The notes: a model not told the origin generated them from the sequence alone. Numbered from the stretch's first letter, positions 1-6,292 are shown. The stretch: DNA of 6,905 nucleotides from Chloroflexota bacterium (GCA_003486225.1 DNGN01000135.1:1-6905), one strand, 5' to 3'. Made by a program: numbers and translations.

Positions 1-353
1 ATTCTCCCCATCAGCCTGTCTGCCGGCATATCTGGATAGAAGAATTCTGCCATTTTATTACGATCTGTATGGTTGCCATACTGCACAGCGTTATCTGGCG
101 GGCCAATTTCTGGCACAACCAGTGTTTTGTAAGTAAACGTGGGGGCCAGCAACGACTCGAACATTTCCAGCAAAGCCCCAACCACCACTTCGCTGCCCCC
201 CTGCACCCTCCCAAACGCGCTCAACGAACTGTGTACAATCACCGGTCGATCCGGCTCAATCCGCAGTTCGCGCAGTGAACGCACCAGGGACCGGTGGGTT
301 ACAACAGGTGGTGTAGATGCAGCATATTGGCGATCGGTTTCAGCGTCTGGCAA
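1..353 (-). CDS. AAC(3)-family aminoglycoside N-acetyltransferase-like protein, N-terminal part (runs off left edge)
   Basis: This is the first 117 complete codons of a minus-strand gene that continues beyond base 1. The frame is open throughout and reads like the N-terminal third of the Antibiotic_NAT/AAC(3) family. An amphipathic helix (residues 20-31, THRSLVRSLREL) is followed by PVIVHSSLSAFG (37-48), then VQGGSEVVVGALLE (50-63), then APTFTY (70-75), and a MPADRLMGR stretch at 109-117. Family members acetylate the 3-amino group of aminoglycosides using acetyl-CoA, but many chromosomal homologues have unknown substrates, so resistance should not be assumed. The downstream segment with the family's conserved His is outside the window. 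The start is TTG at 353, chosen because GGAG lies 7 bases upstream and no ATG or GTG sits near the expected N-terminus. The gene begins 20 bases after the enoyl-CoA hydratase stop, so the two are probably co-transcribed. Family call fairly sure; substrate unknown. Confidence 0.8.
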   Translation of the reverse strand, partial: MPDAETDRQYAASTPPVVTHRSLVRSLRELRIEPDRPVIVHSSLSAFGRVQGGSEVVVGALLEMFESLLAPTFTYKTLVVPEIGPPDNAVQYGNHTDRNKMAEFFYPDMPADRLMGR

Positions 354-360
354 TTTCCTA

Positions 361-364
361 CTCC
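361..364 (-). promoter_or_regulatory. Ribosome binding site deciding the TTG start at 353
   Basis: GGAG on the minus strand lies 7 bases before TTG at 353, inside the 20-base gap after the enoyl-CoA hydratase stop. It supports the unusual start codon of the acetyltransferase-like gene. Confidence 0.6.
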
Positions 365-373
365 ACTCGCGGC

Positions 374-1153
374 TCAGGAGCCTTTCCAGTCGGGTTTGCG
401 TTTTTCCTGGAAAGCTCTCATGCCCTCTTTTTGGTCATCTGTGGAAAACAGCATATAAAAAGCGCGGCGCTCTTCAGCCAGCCCAGCTTTAAGATGGGTT
501 TCAAAGGATTGGTTTACCGCTTCCTTCCCCATCCGAACCGCCCACGGAGCACGGTTGGCGATCTCTGCTGCCAACTTGAGGGCCACATCGAGGTATTCTT
601 CCACCGGGGCAACCTTATTGACCAGACCAAAATGCAGCGCCTCGGCGGCAGTCAGGTGACGGTTGTTCAGAACCATTTCCATAGCAATCGCTTTGCCAAC
701 CACTTTGGTCAACCGCTGCGTACCGCCTGCTCCCGGGATCACGCCCAGGTTGATCTCAGGCTGACCGAAACGTGCCCTTTCTGAGGCAACGATCATATCA
801 CAGGACATGGCCAGTTCGTTTCCTCCCCCCAGGCACCAGCCAGAAACAGCGGCAATGATCGGTTTTTTGATGGACATAAACTTGTCAAAGAGGTCGATAT
901 TCTCACTCACCAGCATCTCGGTTACCGAAGCTTCAGCCATTTCTGTGATATCTGCGCCAGCAGCGAAGGCTTTCTCTCCACCGGCAACCACCATGGCGCC
1001 AATCTCTGGATCGGCGTCAAAGGCACGCAGCGCAGCCACCAGTTCACTGAGCAAGGTTTTATTGAGTGCATTGAGTGCCTCAGGGCGATTCAGGGTAATC
1101 AGCCCCACCTTCTCTCGGGTTTCAACCAGAATTGTGGAATATTCTTTGGTCAT
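374..1153 (-). CDS. Enoyl-CoA hydratase (crotonase family)
   Basis: A complete 259-residue protein, a normal length for a bacterial short-chain enoyl-CoA hydratase. These enzymes add water across the 2,3-double bond of trans-2-enoyl-CoA in the cytoplasm, in beta-oxidation or in butyrate-type and amino-acid degradation routes. The N-terminus has the usual LITLNRPEALNALN (residues 18-31). KAFAAGADI (61-69) and WCLGGGNEL (106-114) form the oxyanion hole, with A67 and G110 expected to supply the backbone amides. The two catalytic glutamates of true hydratases are both present, E113 in GGGNEL and E133 in GQPEI. Their 20-residue spacing is the same as E144/E164 of the rat mitochondrial enzyme. GVIPGAGGTQRL (137-148) is also typical. 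ATG at 1153 is preceded by GGAGAG (1157-1162). It is the first gene of a minus-strand unit that continues into the acetyltransferase-like gene; no other fatty-acid gene is visible. Physiological substrate chain length cannot be read from the sequence. Confidence 0.95.
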   Translation of the reverse strand: MTKEYSTILVETREKVGLITLNRPEALNALNKTLLSELVAALRAFDADPEIGAMVVAGGEKAFAAGADITEMAEASVTEMLVSENIDLFDKFMSIKKPIIAAVSGWCLGGGNELAMSCDMIVASERARFGQPEINLGVIPGAGGTQRLTKVVGKAIAMEMVLNNRHLTAAEALHFGLVNKVAPVEEYLDVALKLAAEIANRAPWAVRMGKEAVNQSFETHLKAGLAEERRAFYMLFSTDDQKEGMRAFQEKRKPDWKGS

Positions 1154-1259
1154 GATCTCTCCAAGGATTGGTTAAAATTTCTTTGATCTACTTGAACAAC
1201 ATTTTGGAGCGGTAAAGGAACTCGATTCAAGTCATTTGGAAACCATCGGCTCCAGTTTG

Positions 1260-1265
1260 ATTATA
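1260..1265 (-). promoter_or_regulatory. Candidate -10 box for the enoyl-CoA hydratase unit
   Basis: A perfect TATAAT on the minus strand, preceded by TTAGCG. No convincing -35 hexamer occurs at 16-18 bases. If used, it gives a leader of roughly 100 bases before the ATG at 1153. The leader contains a weak inverted repeat (TGGAGC at 1205-1210, GCTCCA at 1249-1254, 38-base loop) and no riboswitch that I recognise. Confidence 0.4.
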
Positions 1266-1396
1266 CGCTAAGACAATCGAAGTTGGGTAATTGTATCGCG
1301 AAAAAACTGGAGATCTGCCGAAATCAAATCGTGTTTGAGACGAAGACGAGACCAAATCCGGTGTCTTTCAGACCAATCCAATTTAACAATCATGCA

Positions 1397-1402
1397 TATA
1401 AT
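1397..1402 (+). promoter_or_regulatory. Candidate -10 box for the nucleoside kinase gene
   Basis: A perfect TATAAT on the plus strand, 34 bases before the kinase ATG. This would give a short leader of under 30 bases. The -35 region is poor. In-frame ATG codons at 1392 and 1401 overlap this box and have no ribosome binding site, which argues against a longer kinase N-terminus. Confidence 0.4.
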
Positions 1403-1423
1403 GAGAAGGCAACCATCTGAACT

Positions 1424-1429
1424 GAGAGG
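1424..1429 (+). promoter_or_regulatory. Ribosome binding site deciding the kinase start at 1437
   Basis: GAGAGG lies 7 bases before ATG at 1437. Upstream in-frame candidates (TTG at 1335, ATG at 1392 and 1401) have no such sequence and would add an arginine-rich tail outside the ATP-cone domain. Confidence 0.65.
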
Positions 1430-1436
1430 TCTTCTG

Positions 1437-2780
1437 ATGAGCAAGATAAAATCTGTGATCAAGCGCAATGGGGCGCAGGTAAACTTTAACCAATTGCGGA
1501 TCAACAATGCCATTTATCGGGCTGCGGTTTCAGTCGGAGGGCGAGACTATGAACTGGCAACCAGACTTGGCGAACAGGTGACCCAAATCCTGGAAGCCCG
1601 CTTCGCACCCGACCATGCGCCTTCGGTAGAAGAGATCCAGGATGTTGTTGAAAAAGTGCTGATCGAGAACGGGCATGCGCAGGTTGCCAAAGCATATATC
1701 CTCTACCGCGAGGAACGTACCCGCATCCGCGAGCGCGGCAATGCCAAAACTCAGCATGCCGCCGGCAATATCCCCTGGGAAAAAATCTGGCGGGTGCTGG
1801 ATTGGGCGATCGACCACGGGGTGAACCACGTGAAAGGACTCAACCGGCGCGTGGCCAATGGCGAGATGCGCGAGATCGTGATGGAGTCCGAGGTGGCGTA
1901 CCGGCAGGACATCGAGCAGATTGCGGCACAGATCCGGGAGCGGAAAGATCAGATCCGGATCGTGATCGTTGCCGGGCCATCCTCTTCCGGGAAAACCACC
2001 ACCACCAAGATCCTGACAGAAAAACTGCGCCGGAGCGGATATCACTTAAAAGAACTGGGGTTGGATAACTATTTTTACGACCTGGAAATGCACCCCAAAG
2101 ACGAGTTCGGCGATTATGATTTTGAGACACCGCAGGCGATGGACCTGGAGATGATCAACACCCATGTCAATCAGATGCTTGATGGAGAAACGGTCCTGAT
2201 CCCGCACTATGATTTCAAACTCGGCAAACGCACCCTGGCCCAAACCGAGGTGCATTTCGAACCCAATGAACTGATCCTGATTGACAGCTTGTTCGGGCTC
2301 TATCCGGAGATGTTGGCCGGGGTGGATGATGCGGTCAAGATGAAGATTTATATTGAACCGCTGTTACAAATGAAAACTGACCAGGGGAAATATGTGCGCT
2401 GGACCGATATCCGCCTGATGCGCCGCATGCTGCGCGACAGCATCCACCGGGCCTATGACTTTGAGCGTACCCTGACCCATTGGCATTATGTGCGTTCAAG
2501 TGAGCGGCGAAATATCATCCCCTATATGCAGCATGCCGATTTCGTCATCAACAGCGCCATGCCATACGAACTCTCCATTTACACACCCAAACTGATCGAT
2601 CATTTTCGCCAATGGGTGGATAAATTTGCCAATGATCCCTTGAGAGAAGATGCCTTCACCCGAGCCGAACGCGTGTTGGAGCTGCTGGAACAGGTCACCC
2701 CATACCCAGACGATTCCTTGGTCCCAGAACACTCCGTAATCCGCGAGTTCATTGGGGGCAGCATCTACGATAAGCACTAA
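1437..2780 (+). CDS. Nucleoside (uridine) kinase-like P-loop protein with N-terminal ATP-cone domain
   Basis: A 447-residue protein with two recognisable parts. Residues 3-97 match an ATP-cone (VIKRNGAQVNF at 7-17, RINNAIYRA at 21-29, then the helical IQDVVEKVLIENG...AKAYILYREER region). This is the nucleotide-sensing domain of ribonucleotide reductases and NrdR. Residues about 128-400 match the nucleoside-kinase branch of the uridine kinase/phosphoribulokinase family. They show a Walker A P-loop GPSSSGKTT (180-188), LDNYF (209-213, the substrate-side Asp-Tyr region), PHYDFKLGKRT (256-266), an arginine-rich lid TDIRLMRRMLRD (323-334) and VINSAMPYEL (370-379). The last motif is characteristic of the bacterial nucleoside kinases that usually carry a TGS-like N-terminus. 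The likely reaction is phosphorylation of a nucleoside at the 5' position by ATP or GTP in the cytoplasm; the exact nucleoside is unknown. An oddity is that the usual IEGIHGL at the Walker-B-like strand reads LIDSLFGL (281-288). The ATP-cone suggests allosteric control by ATP or dATP, which is inference. It stands alone on this strand. Confidence 0.88.
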   Translation: MSKIKSVIKRNGAQVNFNQLRINNAIYRAAVSVGGRDYELATRLGEQVTQILEARFAPDHAPSVEEIQDVVEKVLIENGHAQVAKAYILYREERTRIRERGNAKTQHAAGNIPWEKIWRVLDWAIDHGVNHVKGLNRRVANGEMREIVMESEVAYRQDIEQIAAQIRERKDQIRIVIVAGPSSSGKTTTTKILTEKLRRSGYHLKELGLDNYFYDLEMHPKDEFGDYDFETPQAMDLEMINTHVNQMLDGETVLIPHYDFKLGKRTLAQTEVHFEPNELILIDSLFGLYPEMLAGVDDAVKMKIYIEPLLQMKTDQGKYVRWTDIRLMRRMLRDSIHRAYDFERTLTHWHYVRSSERRNIIPYMQHADFVINSAMPYELSIYTPKLIDHFRQWVDKFANDPLREDAFTRAERVLELLEQVTPYPDDSLVPEHSVIREFIGGSIYDKH

Positions 2781-3709
2781 TTGGAAGGATTTTTGGGAGT
2801 TGGCTTGAGATTGACCAGCAATGTGCCCGCCAGGGCCAGCGCCATGCCCACCAGCTGAGGCACCCCTGGCCGCTCACCAAGAAAGATCCAGGCCAGGATC
2901 GCAATTTGAACCAGCATGGTGTTGTTAATCATGCTGGATTCGGTGGCGGAGAGAAAACGCAGGGTATGGTTCCAGAGCGTGAAGGCAAAAGCCGTATTCA
3001 CCAGCGCCAGCCACAGCACAATCCCCCACTGGGCCAACCCCAGTTGCGGCGGGCTTTCGACCAGCCAGCCAAGCAGCAGCAGCAACCCACCGCCAAGCCC
3101 CATACTGACCACGGTCACCGTCAGCGGGGGAATTTGTCCCAGGCGGTTTATGCCGCGCCCGATGATCGATGCGGATGAGGTGGCCGCGACACTTGCCAGG
3201 CCCACCAGCAAGCCCAGGGTCATACCAGCCCCGATCCCAGCCGGATAAAAATACACCAGCACACCCGTCAAAAAGATCCCAATCCCCATCCACTGCAAGC
3301 GGGTGGGCAGTTCTTTCAGCAGCGGGATGCTGAGCAAGGCCACCAGGGGGGCACTCATGTTCAGCAGCAAACTAAACGTGATGGCTGGCAGCAGCTTTAG
3401 CCCCAGGAACTGGGTGCCCTGGGTGATGGTGTAATATACCAGGCCGAGCAGCATCAGCATCCCCCATTGCTTGCGGGTGAGTTGCGGCAGCAGGCGGGAT
3501 TGTCCTGAGCGCATAAAAACCGGCAGCAGGATCAAAAAAGCCAGGCTGTAACGCAGCCCGGCAAAGGTAAAGGCGGGGATATCTTGCAACCCAAACTTGA
3601 CCAGCACCCACGAAGTTGACCACAGGAAAGTGACCAGTAATGCCTGCAGGATAGCCTTAAGGTGTTGCTTTTGTTGTGGCTCAGGTTGGGATGGCTTAAA
3701 GGAGGTCAT
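2777..3709 (-). CDS. EamA/DMT-superfamily transporter (ten-helix permease)
   Basis: A 310-residue integral membrane protein with two EamA repeats, the usual length and architecture of drug/metabolite transporters such as RhaT/YdcZ-like exporters. About ten hydrophobic segments can be seen, near residues 19-40, 47-66, 82-98, 106-128, 139-156, 162-182, 194-216, 227-245, 260-278 and 284-300. Repeat 1 has FLWSTSWVLVKFGL (28-41) and the AGLRY motif (50-54). Repeat 2 has NTAFAFTLWNHTLRF (238-252) and a late FLGERPGVPQLVG (276-288), both typical. Substrate cannot be predicted; relatives export amino acids, nucleosides or drugs. The ATG at 3709 is chosen by alignment; a TTG at 3733 would add 8 residues. 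Neither has a good ribosome binding site, and the gene overlaps the upstream regulator by 14 bases, so translational coupling is likely. The 3' end overlaps the convergent kinase gene by 4 bases. Confidence 0.9.
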   Translation of the reverse strand: MTSFKPSQPEPQQKQHLKAILQALLVTFLWSTSWVLVKFGLQDIPAFTFAGLRYSLAFLILLPVFMRSGQSRLLPQLTRKQWGMLMLLGLVYYTITQGTQFLGLKLLPAITFSLLLNMSAPLVALLSIPLLKELPTRLQWMGIGIFLTGVLVYFYPAGIGAGMTLGLLVGLASVAATSSASIIGRGINRLGQIPPLTVTVVSMGLGGGLLLLLGWLVESPPQLGLAQWGIVLWLALVNTAFAFTLWNHTLRFLSATESSMINNTMLVQIAILAWIFLGERPGVPQLVGMALALAGTLLVNLKPTPKNPSN

Positions 3710-4820
3710 TGTCGAAGAGGTCGAATCCTTCAACGATACTCACATCTTGTTCAAGAAAATCTTTGAGCAAGGTATAGGTATTCTTGATCGACTCCATTTT
3801 GGCAAAATAGAGATGCTCATTTTTGCCTTTTTTGACAAAGTGCACCATTCCAGCGGATTTTAAGAGATGCAGGTGGTGTGTAACGGTGGGTGCACGCAGG
3901 CGTAAGCGGCGTGCAAGTTCAGCCGGAGTGAGCTGCTCCTGCAGTAAATAGCGCAGTATGCGCATCCGGGTGGGGTCTGTCATGGCTTTTAATCGCAGTA
4001 GAAGTTCCTCGGGCACGATCTCTCCCGGGACCAGCGATTCCTCTTCCGGCCGTGCCGCAAACAAGATCAGGTGCTGGTCTTGTTCAAGATCACTGTGCAG
4101 CACGCCGCGGGAACACCAATATGAAGGGGCCATCACCACCTGTCCCCCATCCTGCAGGGAATCAACACTCAAGTGCTCGCTAATCGATTGAAGAAAAGTC
4201 GCCGCTCCTTTTTTCTCCACCATCTGCCGGGCATGCACCAGGGCTTTTTCCAGTTTGGCACTGATCCTCTTCTCCTCTTCGGAGAAGAAGGCATCGTAAT
4301 AAGCCTGCAGTGAATCCAGGTAATTGCGACCAAAACGGAGCGGGTCGGCATAGATTTCAAATATTTTTTCAACGCGTTTTGTGGAAGCAGGCCCTGGCAC
4401 AACCAGCGTATCGGAGTTTTGCGTGCGCCAAAGGTGAAGAAATTCGGTGACCATTTCCGGCTCCCATTGGCCGTGCTGCAAAATCTCGTTCAGCAGCTCG
4501 CTGCCGCGCTTGGATTCAAAGGGGCAGAGGCGCAATACGGCCAAACGGTCTTCAGCTGGGATCTGGCTCAGGGAAACCAGGACCGAGGCAGCATTCTTGG
4601 GGGCGGTTAATGAATAAACCCAGTTTAACGGGGGGTTGAAGTTCCCGACAATCTTCTCCAGGAATTCCCGAGCCTCATTGGGCAGACGAGAACGTACACC
4701 CGCAGCCCAGGCACCGCGCAAACCAAACTCATCCGGAAAGTGCAAGACGTACAGGCTGGTGAGGAAATCATAGGCTGTGCCTTGATCCCAAAAGACCTTG
4801 ATCGGTTGCTTGGTTGCCAT
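3696..4820 (-). CDS. ArsR-type winged-helix transcriptional regulator with a large N-terminal domain
   Basis: A 374-residue protein. Its C-terminal part (about 271-340) is a clear ArsR-type winged helix-turn-helix: LKAMTDPTRMRILRYLL (277-293), LTPAELARRL (297-306), recognition helix APTVTHHLHLLKSAGMV (310-326), then the beta wing VKKGKNEHLYF (329-339). Classical ArsR proteins are only about 100-120 residues. The additional N-terminal 270 residues resemble the helical N-terminal region seen in long actinobacterial and Chloroflexota ArsR-like proteins (DUF5937-like), presumably a ligand-sensing or dimerisation part. The metal-binding ELCVCDL motif is absent, so metal sensing is unlikely. The start is ATG at 4820 because GAGGT lies 7 bases upstream (GAGGTAGCAAAA before ATG); an ATG at 4877 lacks one. 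The gene overlaps the transporter start, so it probably controls that operon and possibly its own promoter. The ligand is unknown. Confidence 0.88.
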   Translation of the reverse strand: MATKQPIKVFWDQGTAYDFLTSLYVLHFPDEFGLRGAWAAGVRSRLPNEAREFLEKIVGNFNPPLNWVYSLTAPKNAASVLVSLSQIPAEDRLAVLRLCPFESKRGSELLNEILQHGQWEPEMVTEFLHLWRTQNSDTLVVPGPASTKRVEKIFEIYADPLRFGRNYLDSLQAYYDAFFSEEEKRISAKLEKALVHARQMVEKKGAATFLQSISEHLSVDSLQDGGQVVMAPSYWCSRGVLHSDLEQDQHLILFAARPEEESLVPGEIVPEELLLRLKAMTDPTRMRILRYLLQEQLTPAELARRLRLRAPTVTHHLHLLKSAGMVHFVKKGKNEHLYFAKMESIKNTYTLLKDFLEQDVSIVEGFDLFDNDLL

Positions 4821-4862
4821 TTTTGCTACCTCGAAATTTATTGAGAGCGGTGTTCGCGTATC

Positions 4863-4880
4863 GGTATTGTAATCCATACC
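4863..4880. repeat. Small inverted repeat over the regulator promoter, candidate operator
   Basis: GGTAT (4863-4867) and ATACC (4876-4880) form a perfect 5-base inverted repeat with an 8-base spacer, lying directly over the candidate -10 box. ArsR-type dimers bind such dyads, so autoregulation is possible. The arms are short and could be chance. Confidence 0.25.
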
Positions 4881-4894
4881 AGGGTTAGCAGCAA
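4866..4894 (-). promoter_or_regulatory. Candidate promoter of the regulator-transporter operon
   Basis: On the minus strand TTGCTG (4889-4894) and TACAAT (4866-4871) are separated by exactly 17 bases, a plausible sigma-70-type promoter. The -35 matches the consensus at three of six positions and the -10 at five of six. Transcription would begin near 4859, about 40 bases before the ATG at 4820. Confidence 0.4.
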
Positions 4895-4934
4895 ATCTAA
4901 TCTAAAACTTCACACATACCATCTCAACAGCAGC

Positions 4935-4970
4935 AATCAATTCCACGTGGTCCACCGCGGAGCATTGATT
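4935..4970. repeat. Inverted repeat in the gap between the SRPBCC-PDZ-DinB gene and the regulator gene
   Basis: AATCAAT (4935-4941) and ATTGATT (4964-4970) are perfect 7-base arms around a 22-base spacer. The spacer holds the palindrome CCACGTGG (4943-4950) and an overlapping GTGG-T-CCAC. It lies about 65 bases past the minus-strand stop at 5034 and upstream of the regulator promoter. It could be a factor-dependent or weak terminator, or a protein-binding site. No T-run follows on either strand. Nothing else is recognised in the 4821-5033 gap apart from the candidate promoter. Confidence 0.35.
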
Positions 4971-5033
4971 CAGCCCATCAGATAGCCCCGCTTAAAAATG
5001 TCAGCCCAGCATACATTCTGGAAAACTAGGTGC

Positions 5034-6251
5034 TTAGCGGCTCTGGACGTCTGCAGCTTGCTCCAAATTGTCCGAGATCTGAGATAGATGCTCCTTGTAG
5101 TGCATGCTGATCTCCAGTGAATAAGCAAAAGAGAGACGGACCATACTGGCTTTGCGGTTAACCACCTCCGCCGGAATTTCATTAATCAAGGCCACCATCT
5201 CTGTTTGGGATTGGTGTAATTTTTGCAGCAAGTCATTCGTGTTGGGATATTGCTGCAGCAGAGCCTTTAAACGGGCCGGCGTTGCCGAGGTGTAGGCGTT
5301 GACTTCTCTTCCGGCCAAATAGGAGCCCAGCCAATGGATCGAATCGGTTTCCGAGGCAATCATATGAGCCAGCACCTCTTTTATGTTCCACTCACCTGCC
5401 GCTGGCCGGTATTCCATTTGGGCTTCGTTCTGACCTGCCAGCATTTGCTCAAGCTTCTGGTTAACCTTCTGGAAGAAATGATCCAATTTATCCGCAATAT
5501 CATGTGCTGTGGCTTGCACTTCTGGAACAGGAAATGATGAGAGGGTCAGGCGCGCCTGGCGCAGCTCTTGGCCATGGTAGTATTCGACGTCAACCGTATC
5601 ACCAGCCTGGTACTGTGAATACACTTTGAGCAGGGATTCATAGTCGTCAATCGATTGCCCTGCCAGAGAGATCATCGTATCCCCGGCGGTAATCCCCGCT
5701 TCTGCAGCGCCGCGGCCTTCAAATACACTGTTGATATGCATCCCCGACTCGGCCGCCAGGTCGTGTTTCTGTGCATACTCGGGAGTGACCCAGTCAGCCA
5801 CCGTGACCCCAAGAAAAGGGCGGTTCCACAAGCGCGGGTCTCTGGCCAATTCCACCAACTCTTTCAGGTTGTTGAGGCTCTCCTGCCATAGCTTATGCAT
5901 CTGCTCGGCTTCCTCTGGCTCCAAACCCGTATGCGCAACCCTGATAGCGGTTCCCTGACCATCGGCCTCAAATGAGATTTCGACATCACCTGCATGCAAT
6001 TTTCCAGGCGTGAGAAATGAAAACACAATCCGCTTTTCCGGAACGATCTCCCGGAAAAAGAAAGCCATGCGGCCAGCTTTATCATGATGCAGCTGCAATA
6101 TGCTGCGCTCGGATACATAGCCCATACTCTTTTGGGCAAACCAATCGATCCAGCCGGAAAGGGTTGAAAAGTGATAATACAGCTGGGAAGTCGGTGCGTC
6201 GATAAAAACCTCAGCGGTTACTTGTTGTGTGGATACTACTTGTGTGGTCAA
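5034..6251 (-). CDS. SRPBCC (AHSA1-like) - PDZ - DinB three-domain protein
   Basis: A 405-residue protein with no signal peptide or membrane segment, so probably cytoplasmic. Residues about 8-138 match the SRPBCC/AHSA1 fold, a hydrophobic ligand-binding cup (AEVFIDAPTSQLYYHFST at 13-30, AGRMAFFFREIVPEKRIVFS at 59-78, then a long C-terminal helix EQMHKLWQESLNNLKELVE at 116-134). Residues about 143-240 match a PDZ domain of the HtrA-like circularly permuted type: carboxylate-binding loop RPFLGVTV (144-151), GMHINSVFEGRGAAEAGI (170-187), and AGDTMISLAGQSI (189-201). Residues about 248-398 match the DinB/YfiT four-helix fold: WNIKEVLAHM (288-297) and ISMHYKEHL (381-389), giving a plausible metal triad H296, H384, H388. 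Each domain is common, but the combination in one chain is unusual. The biochemical function is unknown; DinB-type proteins include metal-dependent thiol transferases. TTG at 6251 is supported by GGAGGTGA; the next in-frame Met (43) would cut into the SRPBCC domain. Confidence 0.85.
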   Translation of the reverse strand: MTTQVVSTQQVTAEVFIDAPTSQLYYHFSTLSGWIDWFAQKSMGYVSERSILQLHHDKAGRMAFFFREIVPEKRIVFSFLTPGKLHAGDVEISFEADGQGTAIRVAHTGLEPEEAEQMHKLWQESLNNLKELVELARDPRLWNRPFLGVTVADWVTPEYAQKHDLAAESGMHINSVFEGRGAAEAGITAGDTMISLAGQSIDDYESLLKVYSQYQAGDTVDVEYYHGQELRQARLTLSSFPVPEVQATAHDIADKLDHFFQKVNQKLEQMLAGQNEAQMEYRPAAGEWNIKEVLAHMIASETDSIHWLGSYLAGREVNAYTSATPARLKALLQQYPNTNDLLQKLHQSQTEMVALINEIPAEVVNRKASMVRLSFAYSLEISMHYKEHLSQISDNLEQAADVQSR

Positions 6252-6254
6252 TGG

Positions 6255-6262
6255 TCACCTCC
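6255..6262 (-). promoter_or_regulatory. Strong ribosome binding site deciding the TTG start at 6251
   Basis: GGAGGTGA on the minus strand is a near-perfect anti-16S match. The GGAGG core lies 6 bases before TTG at 6251. A strong site combined with a weak start codon is a common compensation. Confidence 0.8.
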
Positions 6263-6278
6263 AAAAATTCAAAACACC

Positions 6279-6284
6279 ATTATA
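6279..6284 (-). promoter_or_regulatory. Candidate -10 box of the SRPBCC-PDZ-DinB gene
   Basis: A perfect TATAAT on the minus strand, 27 bases before the start codon at 6251. The best -35 at 17 bases is the weak TTTTTA (6302-6307). A weak -35 with a palindrome in the spacer would fit a regulated promoter. Confidence 0.5.
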
Positions 6285-6292
6285 ACGAATAA

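Noticed and set aside
11..214. Minus-strand open frame of 67 codons at the left edge
   Set aside because: It lies in the wrong frame over the acetyltransferase-like gene, whose frame shows family motifs (HSSLSAFG, APTFTY).
317..784. Plus-strand open frame of 155 codons opposite the enoyl-CoA hydratase
   Set aside because: It is antisense to an unmistakable hydratase gene with all catalytic residues; its protein looks random.
1335..1436. 34-residue upstream extension of the kinase from a TTG
   Set aside because: The extension has no ribosome binding site, covers the candidate promoter, and precedes the natural N-terminus of the ATP-cone; ATG at 1437 has GAGAGG at 7 bases.
1530..2045. Minus-strand open frame of 171 codons inside the kinase gene
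   Set aside because: It is antisense to the ATP-cone and P-loop coding region and has no recognisable features.
3710..3733. TTG start at 3733 for the transporter
   Set aside because: It would add 8 residues with no family match and only a weak ribosome binding sequence; ATG at 3709 is kept, although the choice is not certain.
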